A DNA stretch of 64,000 nucleotides, taken from positions 4,701 through 68,700 of the forward strand of contig MNCI01008020.1 of assembly GCA_015680685.1 (NCBI GenBank), written 5' to 3'. Source of the stretch: Gnetum montanum (Eukaryota; Streptophyta; Gnetopsida; Gnetales; Gnetaceae). Shown here piece by piece: positions 51,301 through 61,252 of this stretch. Position numbers and translations under genes: made by a program. The stretch's first letter is position 1; every line of letters begins with the position of its first letter. The notes under the pieces were generated by a model. It was not told the origin of the DNA, did no database searches, and was given only the letters and a program-made list of their open reading frames with translations.

Positions 51301-52826
51301 AGGACGCCAAGGTCCTTTTGGATGAACCGGAAAAAGAGGAGTAGTTTGTCGCTCGTGAGTTTGACTACTTGCTTCGAAGGGCAATCCTCCCTCTATTACC
51401 TTTGAGGGTTTACTGAATTGGGGCTTTGTGTTATTGTAACGTCTCAATTGCCTTTGTCTACTGTGCTATGTTTAACTTTTTTAGTTTGCGTAGTATGCAC
51501 TTCTGATAATAGTGGTGTACCTTTGTCAGCAGCCCCAACTCAACATTGGGGTGAGGCTCCTAACAAATTAGCCTTTATAGAGGGCATTATGAACGATATG
51601 ATTGGTCACTTAGAGCGAATCGATCCTAAGATTGGTACGTCACTGTTGTTACGCAGGAATCGCTGAAATTGCGACATTACGTTATTCTGTTGCATATAAT
51701 TGTTATCTTTTTTGTTATAGGATCTCGCCTCAAATAGGATCCCAAAGAGCCCGTTGACGTAGACACTGTCCCTGAACCCTCACCAGAGGTGACCAAAGTG
51801 CCTTGCGACCTTTACGATGAGATGCGTAAATGTGTGTTACGCTTGGCCCGTTCTCTATTGGAGTGTCAAAACATCAATAAAGATCTTTGGAAGAGGTTGC
51901 AGAAAGCAGAAAAAGAGAAAATGGCCTTGATTGCTAGGGTTGAGGACCTTGAGTCCTAGAACGAATTTCTGGAAGCTCGAGACACCAATGACGAGAATTG
52001 GTGAACAGCTATGATTGACTACGCATGTTATTGAACGGTCGTTAGGAACAACATCGAAGCCAGCCGTGAACTCATCGAGCAATGGATGCAAATGGATCTC
52101 CTAGCCTAGATGAACCAAGACTGGAAGGATTTTAGGGTGAGGGTCCAAGAATGGGGGCAGACACAAAAAGACCATAAACGCATGTATAAACGAGAATGTG
52201 CTGCCTACCACCAACATTTCAGGGATTCTGTGGTTGAAGCGCAGTCCCTCTGACTGTTCCTCGATGTCATCATTACTTTTGGAGCATATGAAAAGTTTCA
52301 AGAGCAAGTGACAGTGAGTGCTTCCACTAAGAGAGAGATAACCCTCCCTAGCAGGGAGACTACTGTTCCTTCCTTCTTTCCTGAACTACCCTGGTGGACT
52401 CCTGTGGAAAAACGAAAGGTAAAGGCTGGAACTGATCTAGGAGATGGCGTTTGGGCTGAGCTCATTGAGGATGAGATCATGCGACGCCTATTAGTCGGCC
52501 TGGAATAGATTCCTTTTGCGACCGACACAAGACCCTCACAGGTAAGCTATGTTACAGTTGTATTATTCTTATGCGTGATTTCGTGGCAACGCTAACGTTT
52601 ATTTCATGCTAAATCGTAGGATCGACATGAAGAGGGTCGTCATGAAGAGGAGCGCCATGGAGATGATGGCCCTCACAAAGAGGATCCCCATGAGGAAGAG
52701 CCCTGCATAGAGGATCACCCCCACAAAGAAACACCATGCAAAGAAGATCCCCATGAGGATGATCCTCATGAGGTGGAGGTGGAGTCAAATGACGCAAATG
52801 GAAATGGTAACAAAAAGGATGTGTAG
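48392..52826 (+). pseudogene. Multi-exon gene antisense to the Tat element, product unknown
   Basis: Start ATG at 48392 in good context (AACCATGGC). Exon model: 48392-48510, possibly a short exon 49472-49503, then 49558-49867, 49967-51016, 51151-51354, about 51529 or 51533-51634, 51721-52541 and 52620-52826. From 49558 on, all five introns are GT-AG and one reading frame stays in phase across them; the join to the first exon is not in phase in this model. The last three long exons give acidic, Lys/Glu-rich, coiled-coil-like text (K-R-L-Q-K-A-E-K-E-K) and a His/Glu-rich tail (D-P-H-E-D-D-P-H-E). AATAAA at 52868 follows the stop. In-frame stops (TAG 49825, TGA 50434, TAA 50464 and others) mean it is decayed. 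The L-F-V-D-F-F-G-V-P block faintly recalls plant 'putative transposon protein' domains; family not established. Full model about 940 residues. Confidence 0.7.
48660..48900 (+). repeat. Duplicated 56-bp block in intron 1 of the antisense gene
   Basis: 48655-48710 and 48844-48899, 189 bp apart, share CTTGCATCGTCGCAAGGGTT and most flanking bases (about 46 of 56). Confidence 0.7.
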
Positions 52827-53215
52827 CGTGGCGATATTGGCCAAACATTTTGTTGTAGTGAAAGGGAATAAAGAGTAATGTTCTTTGATCAATGTGATCG
52901 TAAAATAACATTTTAATTTTTGATTTTATGAAGGGAAGTATATTGTCAGAAAGGTTACACGTTTTAGGCCACTGTGGGCCGCTAATAGTTTAAGGCCATT
53001 TCGAGTTGGGCCATCGTATGCGTAAAAGAATAAACAGAATTGCTAGTTTTAGGCGGTAGTGGGCCATAACTAATTTAAGGCCATTTAGGGCCAAGGTGCG
53101 TATGAAAAAGTGTAACAAGAATAATGCAACAAGAACGAGCGTAAATTGCGTAACAGTAAACAATGTGGACTAATATAACATGTCATGCTAATGTGTTCCT
53201 TTGCTAGCTCCGTAG
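52827..53215. other. Convergent spacer between antisense gene and protease
   Basis: AATAAA at 52868-52873 (+) is the likely poly(A) signal of the antisense gene. 52960-53100 repeats TAGTTTAAGGCC and GTTTTAGGCGG-like motifs. No coding sequence. Confidence 0.55.
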
Positions 53216-53800
53216 CTATTTCTTCATCATTTTTAGATTTGGTGATGCGTATGGACGAGGAGGCTTATTACAACATTCCTCTATGCTAGCATCTTCTCCC
53301 TGGAAGGGTAGTTCAACCCAATTCAAGCTTTCATTAGCCACTGTGTTGGCCTGTTCAATTGTTGGGATAGGGGTTTGATCTTCGGGGACTTCAATCTCCA
53401 ACCATTGTTCCATTTCCATGTTGTTAACCACTTGAGGGGTCATCTTATCACCATGGATGATCACTTTCCCTCCTACATAGGGCAAGTGGATCTCTTGATG
53501 AATGGGTGATAAGACGATCCTTAGTTGAGCTAACCAAGACCTTCCTAGGATTAGGTTGAAGTCGAGCATCTTCTCGACGACGATAAACACTGCATTTGTG
53601 GGAATTGATCCCCTACTACAAAGATGATGTGTACCGTTCCCTTAACTTGCACTCTTGCCCTGTTAAATGACTTCAAACATGATGTTGTCGTGGGATTGAT
53701 CTGGTCAAGCAAACCTAGTTTGTCCACTATAGGGAATGGAATGACATTAGCAGTGGCCCCGTCATCTACATGTACTCTCCGGATTCTGTACTAGGCAACC
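53216..53800 (-). pseudogene. Aspartic protease of the nested Tat element
   Basis: Active-site text V-H-V-D-D-G-A-T-A-N-V-I-P-F lies at about 53775-53735, followed by N-L-I-L-G-R-S-W-L-A-Q-L near 53550 and an acidic tail ending at 53216. The last 124 codons are open. It follows gag on the minus strand in the usual order. The antisense gene ends tail-to-tail with it. Confidence 0.75.
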
Positions 53801-53809
53801 TGGATAGTG

Positions 53810-56800
53810 ATGAACATGGGCACTGTTGTCACTTGACCTTTTTCTGGTTTATCCTTAATGGACTCGTCATGAAATGTCAGTTGGGGAGACCGTGGTTATT
53901 CAGCAGTGGGGGGAAGCATAATCGAATGGATTGCTTCTTCATCTGTTGGCAAGTTTTCGTCCACGAGTATCGACGTTAGTATGCGAACCATGGCTTCACG
54001 ATGCTTTTGGGATGTCATCAGCAAGTCATACAAGCTCAGTGTTGTATTTTTCTGTTTGAGAGCCTACTTGACTTGCGTAAAAGCATCAAAGAGATCATGC
54101 CCACGATCTGGTTTTTTGTTACCCTTCTCTTCTTCCATTCGTCCCAGGAGATGGATCTCTCAGGGAGGAACAGTTTCTGGTTGAGGATTATGTTTTCTTG
54201 GGCAGGGAGAAGATGGTGGCGTTTGCATAACGTGGTCTTTTTTAGAGGAAGGTGGGGCCAAGGGCACTAAGGCAAGGGGTGTAGGCTTAGGAAATCCTAG
54301 TGTAAGGTAGTCCTTGGCTGTGTTATCTATCATACGCCCTTCTCTTTTCCTGGTAGATTGTGGTTGGGGCGTTGACCTAGAGATTTGGCCCTACGTAGCA
54401 GGAGAAACTGATGGCTTTGGCACCCTAATGACAAAAAGTGCCCTAGGTGTGCGCGCAGGCTGTGCCGTGGCTTTACCAATAGTCGGTTGTAGAACAAAAG
54501 TCTGAGATGGGACTCGGAGGACAAAAGGTTGTCGCTGAGACACACCCGTCGATGTTGACGAGCTTGTTGTCTGAGGTGGACAAGGACGCACATGCAACAC
54601 AAAGGGTTACTTCGACTATGCCTAGCCATTGCCTTTCTTGCTCACTACGTTGATAGTGTACCCTACGTTATTTGTGTTTAACAAGTCTTGGTACACATGC
54701 ATGGACTAGTTTTCTGGACAGACCAGACTACTTCTATCTAGGATCAACTTACCTTAGTCAATCATGCGTTGAATGCCATCTTTCAACACCCAATAGTAAT
54801 CCGTGTCGTGATCACACAGTTGGTGGTAGTCACAAAAATGATCCAGCCTGAAGTTCTTGGGGACTAGCAACTCATTAGGCAGGGCCAAGGAGGGATTCTT
54901 AAGTAGCTCACAATGCCGTCTGTGGTGCTTCAGAGCCTCCTTGGGCACCGTCTTGTGTTGGATGTGGCCAGTTCCCAGTAGTTTCTTCAGAAGTTCTGAA
55001 GGCTTTACAGGGTGTATTTTGAGCGATTTTTATGCTCAAAGTTAGACTTCAGTTGTGGGGATGCCTCAGGGGTGGGTGTTGCTTCCTGATCGATGCCATT
55101 TGAGCTAGTTGTGACCTCAGTAGGCACCGTAGGTACTTTCTTATTGTTATTTTTCTTTTTGGCCCCTTCGGTCATGGCTGCTACTGTTGTTGTTGCACCT
55201 TGCCCTTATCTTTGCTCTTGTTGTGGGCATTTTCATAGACCACATACGCTGGGTTTTTGCTAGCCTCTACCGTGTCTTGAATGCTCTTAGTCTGAGCGAA
55301 GGCTTGGCTGAGGGAGCAGAGAGCAAGGTAATATAGTTTAGACTTAATAAAATCATTAACTTTCCCTTTGAAGATTGTTAATAGATGGGCTTGTGCGATG
55401 GGTTCACGGATTTCATTCAAGGTGATGCTCCACCATTGTATAAACTTTTGGACTAGCTTGAGTGGATCTTACTTAACTCCCATTAATTGGTCCAGCGTGA
55501 CTTCTGGTTTTAGATTGTATTTGAAATGGGTCACGAACTGAGTTAGCAGCTCTTCCAAGGTTGAGATGGAAGAGCGTGGAAGTGCGTAATACCAATCTAA
55601 AGCTTTACTCGTTATGGACATAGCAAAGACATGGATGATGGTATGTGGCCATTGTTGCAACAACAACAACTCTAACCTGAAGGTAATTAGATGGGCGTTC
55701 GGATCGCCTTCCCCATTGTATTTTGTAAAATGGGGAAGTGGCATCCTAGGAGGTAATGATAAGATGGGTATTGTCGGGCTGATAGGATCGTTGTGGTAGA
55801 AATCCATGACCTGTATTGTGTTAGAATCGGTAGCCTTGAGATGTTTAACCTTCTCGGTAAGGGTTTGGATAAGCTAGAAGGCTTTGTCCAAGCCCAAGGA
55901 TGAAGAGGTTGGTTGTGGAATAGCAGGGGGAGCCGCGATGGGTGGTGGGATAGGGGCAGTAGCATGGCCTGTGAGCGATGTAGTTGAAACTATCCCTGGA
56001 GGCGGTATTGCCTATGTCATCCACCACCCGGTAGGTGGTGCAAGTAGGGCAACAACTATTGATTGTGCCATAGTAAACGTTGTTTGCGTAGTCGGTGGCA
56101 CAGGCCATGACCCTGTAGTTGGATTTACTGCTTGCGGGACCTGGTGTTGATGATGAGTGAGATAGGACATCTGCGTAGGCTACGCAATAGTGGGTGATGT
56201 GTTTGAAGCCCACCACGTGGTAGGGGCAGGTCCTGCCGTTGATGGTGGTGGTGCAGGAGCGAAAGCTAAGATGAATGCAGGGGCTGTGTGTAATTGCGAA
56301 GTAGGCACTACATGCACATACGATGATGTAGGTGCAAGTATGTGATGAGATGGATTGGCTAACTGTGCCTATGGAGGAATGGTCTGTGAAGGGACAACAC
56401 CCAGGAAGGTAGCCGAAGAGAAGAAATGTTGATGGGACGCATGCACCACACGGTCAGCGATAGTCAATGATAACGACGTAGTGATCATAAACAACGGATT
56501 TACATGGGACACTGTGGTATGGAGACATTAGGTGAAGGAACGAATTCCTTCTCGTTACAGTATATGAACTCATATTCACGTTTCTCTTCGAGTTCTTGGG
56601 GATACATAGGTAGATTCACCATAAGTTTGGTGCAGAGGAAGTTGTAATGTTCCCTGTGCTGAGCATGTCCCTCAGGCTCTTTATTTTGAATCTTGAGGGA
56701 TCGACATAGCCGCATGGAACTGGTTGGTGGTTCGACAACAGCAGGCGTAGCTTGCAGCATCCAGGGGTTTTTGAGGCTAGCGGTGTCAATAGCGATGGTT

Positions 56801-56811
56801 GATGTAGCCAT
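53810..56811 (-). pseudogene. Gag of the nested Tat element
   Basis: Gag starts at the ATG at 56811, about 230 bases after the primer site. An N-terminal block with H-Y-N-F-L-C-T-K-L is shared with the older copy. The retrotransposon gag core lies at 55807-55181, with P-L-P-H-F-T-K-Y-N-G-E-G-D-P-N-A-H, A-L-D-W-Y-Y-A-L-P and T-Q-F-V-T-H-F. Further on come Lys/Gln-rich text (K-S-K-D-K-G-K-V-Q-Q-Q-Q) and Pro-rich peptides P-F-V-L-R-V-P and L-F-V-I-R-V-P (54510-54410). Stops and frame changes split it into at least five pieces. Confidence 0.8.
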
Positions 56812-57040
56812 TCTCTATGCAGCTAGAGGGTAATGATAATAGGGATAGAGATCACAAAGGCAAACACATATTAAAGGCAAATGTCAGCTTTCTATCTTGC
56901 TAGATTCCAGAGGAATCGTCGGGGTGACTGATTTGTACCACACGATCACGTAAACAACCACAGAGGTATCACGTTTACATGAGTCGATAATGGGTACAGA
57001 TAGCTTATAGGACTACCCGTGTAACATAAATCAGAGGTTC

Positions 57041-57059
57041 AACCCTCCTTCTAGCACCA
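57041..57059 (-). other. Primer-binding site of the nested Tat element
   Basis: Six bases after the 5' LTR the minus strand reads TGGTGCTAGAAGGAGGGTT. It begins TGG and would pair with a tRNA 3' end ending CTAGCACCA. It is neither the initiator-Met nor the Asp type; I cannot name the tRNA with confidence. Confidence 0.7.
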
Positions 57060-57065
57060 GAAAAC

Positions 57066-58328
57066 TATAACTACGGAAAATGTTGGTTGTTGGAAACACT
57101 AAGGGGATTTCCGTCTACACAGTTTTAACCCTGGATCCGCGCGAGGGCTGTGCTGGAGAAAACAAATCTGAGGTCCCCTGAACGGTCTTGTCGATTAGAT
57201 AGGGACTTACTTAGTCAATAAAATTTTTCAATGATCGTATGATGAGGTGACAATTTGATATGAAAATATATTATCAATTTATGAGAAGACGAGATCTATT
57301 CTAAGATCGGATCTTGAAAGTGATGAAGGCGATGTAAATTATGCAAAATGATTATAGAATTCAATGTAAACAGGGTGTAATGAATTGAATTTGGAACATG
57401 CACGATCCCAAGATCTGGGATCTACCTTATAAATAAATATGATGAATACAACGGGATTTACAAGTAGACTCCGGTTTGGACGAAGTATCCGCCACTAACA
57501 AGAAGCTATTCAGAGATTAAACAAGTAGAGGCTGATCTACCTTGTTGACTAACCAAATCTGGGCATAAGGGAGTTAGGCTCGAAGCAAAGTGTTTGCTAA
57601 CTTGGAATCTCTGGTCAAAAGCTTCTCTCTGTCACCATCGATGCTCTTCTATTGCCCACTCTTTCTCGTCGTCTCATTGGTCTTTGCCAAAAAAACTGTC
57701 AGAATTTCCAACCATTGCTAACCCTTTGAGCGTTGTTCGCCGGGGTATTTATAAGATTAGGGTTAGGAGAAGAATGCGGTTTAGATGACGTGTGTCCTGG
57801 GCTCACAAAATACCATTGACCTGATGTGTTGTAGCTGAAGCTTGTGGCGCTACGCTGTGTTACGCTCTGAAGCATAGTATAGCATAACCACGTCTTTAAG
57901 AAGACTGTTCATTTGACATTGTCTCTTGCGTTGAATAAACTATCCTATGACTATGCTGTAATACCCTGGACAACATATCGTGGCGTAATGATTACTACTA
58001 CTTGAATTTCTTTATCTTCGTTGTTGCTGCTAAGTCAATTGTGCTACTTACATTACACTGCATTACGCTGCATAGCGTAACGTGGTGTAGTATGGCAAAA
58101 GTTAAGATTTTTGAACATGGCTAACTTGCGAAATTGAAGTGTTGTTACTATGCATCCCTTGTTCTGTTCTATTCTCCTGGAGTCTACTACGCTAAGCTGC
58201 GTATTGTAGCATAGCAAACCTTTAGCCAAAAAAAGAAAACTTTCTGAGATGTGCCACTTGTGAAAATCCTTGCCTAAACTTCTAGACTTTGCTGAATCAT
58301 CGAAGTCTCAAAATTTCATGGTGTTTCA
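57066..58328 (-). repeat. 5' LTR of the nested Tat element
   Basis: Pairs with 41587-42831. It keeps the TTACGCT-GCAT-AGCGTAA hairpin (58063-58080), preceded by a partial local duplication (CATTACACTG before CATTACGCTG). Its plus-strand left end is TATAAC instead of TGTAAC, a base change at the end. Confidence 0.9.
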
Positions 58329-58333
58329 GGTTG

Positions 58334-59558
58334 GACACTTGTGAGTATGTCTGATACTTATCGTTGAACAATTCTAACATGGTACTCCATTGGCGAATTG
58401 ATTCCAGTTCTAAGGACTAGTACTAGCTTTTCGCTTCCTTAATTAGTGTTCGTGGAAACAGCTTGAGTTTTTGCCACTTATTTTTTATGTTTTGCAAGGC
58501 ACATGCATTGTGAAATGCTTGCAAATGATTCTGAGGATCAACATTGTATCCCCCTTCAAATTGTGGGATATTGTTCATGTCCAGTCTTTTGATCCTGCTA
58601 TCTTTTTGGTGCCTTGTTGGGATTCTAAAAGCCTCAGTTATATCTAGCATACTTCGGGTAGTGAGTAGGAGTTCATTGTGATCATACTATCTATGGTGTC
58701 TATGATGCCTATGTTGTTCCCTACTCTCCCTTCTCTCTTGATGAGTTTCTCTAGAATGCCCTCGTTCCCTTTCTCGGCTGCTTTGTCTATGATTCTTGTT
58801 TCGCTTACAATTATCCTTAGGTTCTTTTTCCTTGTGACTACATCTAGATTCTAAAGGAGAAGATGAAGGAGATGATGAAGGTGAAGAAGAAGGAGGACCG
58901 TCACCATGATGGTGCCTACTTCCTTCTCTTTGGTGGTCACGACCTTGATCGTGATTACGATTGGAATGTCCATCTTTATCATGTGTTCGTGTTCCTTTTT
59001 CAGGCCTTTGTGTCTGTTGGTACCATAATCCAGGTTATGGATAATTAAGTGAAGATTCTGGTACACAACCCCTTGACCAAAGTCAATGAGAGGAACATCA
59101 TTATGTGGAAGACTTCCTGCGGTAAGTTCACCATCCTCATTTTTACTTATGACATACGGGACATTCTGAGACAACTTCCCCTTCATGGATTCATCACGTC
59201 TCTCCTATTGTAGATCCCTTTGACGTTGTGCCTCCATGGGTCGATACTCTCTCGAGTCATGATCATGCAAAACGTACTCTGCCTGTAAGTGCTGCGTACT
59301 AATTCATGTGAGGTCACAAAGAAGCATGCCCGAGACTAAGCGATCGAGAGGTAACACTATGTTACCTTCTAAATCACACCAACGTAGTTGTTCATCCTGG
59401 TGGAGGATAAAGGTAAAGTTTGGTATATACTCATCGGGATGAACGTATACCACATGAAACTATTGAGGGACTGGCGGATTATCATGTGTACTACGCCTCC
59501 AATTATTCCCTGTATCAGACCTAGGTGGTGAAACACGCTCATAAGAAGAAGGAGACAT
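58334..59558 (-). pseudogene. Gag N-terminal part of the Athila-like element
   Basis: Starts at the ATG at 59558 (M-S-P-S-S-Y-E-R-V), 138 bases from the LTR. 59186-58851 is His/Lys-rich. A gag core with F-E-G-G-Y-N-V-D-P, L-Q-A-F-H-N-A-C and K-L-F-P-R-T-L (58560-58430) is cut by the nested element at 58333 and resumes at 41581. Stops are frequent. Confidence 0.75.
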
Positions 59559-59677
59559 AATTTTCTATTCAGTGTGCAATACTTTTCATTTTACTAATTG
59601 TAAGATAACCAACCCTCAGGGTTCGTTCCAACGATGTGAATATTTCCTAAGTCCTACCTAGCACATAATCAACAAAG

Positions 59678-59695
59678 TCCCCAGCAACGGTGCCA
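59678..59695 (-). other. tRNA-Asp-type primer-binding site of the Athila-like element
   Basis: The minus strand reads TGGCACCGTTGCTGGGGA, one base after the LTR. This is the complement of plant tRNA-Asp (TGGCGCCGTTGCCGGGGA) with two changes, both G-to-A or C-to-T. The same tRNA is used by Athila elements. Confidence 0.88.
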
Positions 59696-59696
59696 A

Positions 59697-60550
59697 TGAT
59701 GAGCAGCGAGGTATCCTTACGCTCAACCATACAAATACAAGCGTACATGCATGATTTGGTTAAATTCCAAGGACTAAGTGCTTATGTGTCTTTATAGAAC
59801 CCAAACGGGTTGGTCAATCATTGTCTTCCCAAGCTTACTTGTATAGCGTAATTGTATGGTTAAGTAAACTTGAGGTATATGATTTTTATATATTTTTATG
59901 TTTTATGTCCTAGTGCTACAAAGGGAGAAGTGAACTAATCAAATAACCAATTTAATTTAACTAATCGACTATGCTCTAACTAGTCCTAACACCAGCATCC
60001 ATTCCCATTTTTCCGTACACATCCTGAACTAGTGCAACACTACTAGGATTACCAAATGCTAATCATTACTGGGTTACCAAGTGTTCGATGCATGCTCGAA
60101 GTAGTCCTACTGAGTGTGCTTACTTGGGAGAATTAACAAGGTGAGAGAGAGAGAGAACATTAATTAACTAAGGGAAGCATTCAATAATTGTAAATAACAT
60201 TAAATAAGAAATTATAAATATTGCAAGGTTTATCACAAAGTTCATTTTTATTTCTGGCCACAAGGTGTGCTCAGGTACACAATGCTTGAATAAAGATTCA
60301 TTCACTTTATGACTCCTACTACAGGCACTCAGAAATAATTCTCTAACTCTAAGAAGGGAAAAAGGCAAGAGTTCAGGTAAGGGACTAAGATCAATGAACT
60401 AACTATTGCCAAACCAAGTGCGCCCACCTCTTATTTATAGGTGACAAGATACACCCTCATATCAGATGTCTGATATCGCATGGAAGGCTCCAATATCACG
60501 TACGTGATATCATGGATGCGATATCGCAGCCCTGATATCATGGCTCATCA
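59697..60550 (-). repeat. 5' LTR of the Athila-like element
   Basis: 854 bp, same ends as 33886-34739. The U3 again has several GATATC motifs (60465-60540); a TATAAATA box on the minus strand lies near 60437-60430. CAGAG follows at 60551-60555. Confidence 0.9.
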
Positions 60551-60555
60551 CAGAG

Positions 60556-61252
60556 AATGCTAAACGATCTGGCCAATCACCAAGGAACTTGGAAAGTCTA
60601 TTATCGATTTTATGTAAACATGGATAAATTGTAATAAGAAATGATGAAAAACAAAATTCAAAACACAAGATTCGAGAGCAAATTAGACAAGAGAATAATA
60701 TCACCAAATAGGAATAACTACAAATCTTATATTAAATAATGAATATAAGAAATGGGGGGTTTTGAAAATACATATTAACGCTCTAAGGCTAGAGAAATTA
60801 ATGTTCTATTGTGATCTAGTATATCTTGCAAAGTGTGTCTTGCAAAGAATCTATACTTTGCTCTTAACTTGATCTACAACTCTATAAATTCTTGCTCTCA
60901 GTTCTACTCTTAGAAATCAACACTGTTAATGTTGCAAAAGAGATGTTAAAATCCATTACAAAAGCTCTTTTGATCTCTATTAGAATGATATTTATGAAAA
61001 TTGATAAAAAAAAATTCTAAATGTGGTTTCAGATCTAACATTTATAGGTTCTGAATTTGTAACACTTGCATCTATTACAATTTTTAGAATTATGAACAAC
61101 TTCCTAATCAAAGTGTAGCATGTGGGTTGAAAGCCCAAGTACCATATGCTACTTCAAACATGTAGGACTGTAACACCCATCTTGTGAAACTGAAGCTCAG
61201 ATCCCACATGATAATCTCATATGTTGCCCATTGTGTGTAGCTGAGATGTTCA
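60556..61252. other. AT-rich stretch, older flanking DNA
   Basis: This was continuous with 33880 before the Athila-like insertion. No gene or element end recognised. 61090-61240 has ACATGTGG/CACATG-type repeats reminiscent of 32.8 kb. Confidence 0.45.

Larger units (their letters stand above)
41587..58328 (-). mobile_element. Complete Tat-lineage Ty3/gypsy element nested in Athila gag
   Basis: LTRs at 41587-42831 (1245 bp) and 57066-58328 (1263 bp), 16.7 kb in all, read leftwards. Order: gag, protease, an opposite-strand spliced gene (48392-52826), reverse transcriptase, RNase H, a second RNase H-like domain, integrase. Two consecutive RNase H domains are the hallmark of the Tat lineage. The LTRs differ by roughly 12% in the first 107 bases by eye. 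Every frame has stops, so it is no longer autonomous. Confidence 0.88.
33886..60550 (-). mobile_element. Complete Athila-like Ty3/gypsy element with a nested insertion
   Basis: Two 854-bp LTRs in the same direction, perfect 8-bp inverted ends TGATGAGC...GCTCATCA, a 5-bp target duplication, a primer site matching tRNA-Asp and a polypurine tract define a full element read leftwards: gag, protease, reverse transcriptase, RNase H, integrase. Of its 26.7 kb, about 16.7 kb is a later insertion (41587-58328) in gag, leaving about 9.9 kb of its own sequence. The tRNA-Asp primer and pol similarity point to the Athila lineage. No envelope-like ORF is visible between integrase and the 3' LTR. All frames are broken. 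Confidence 0.88.
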
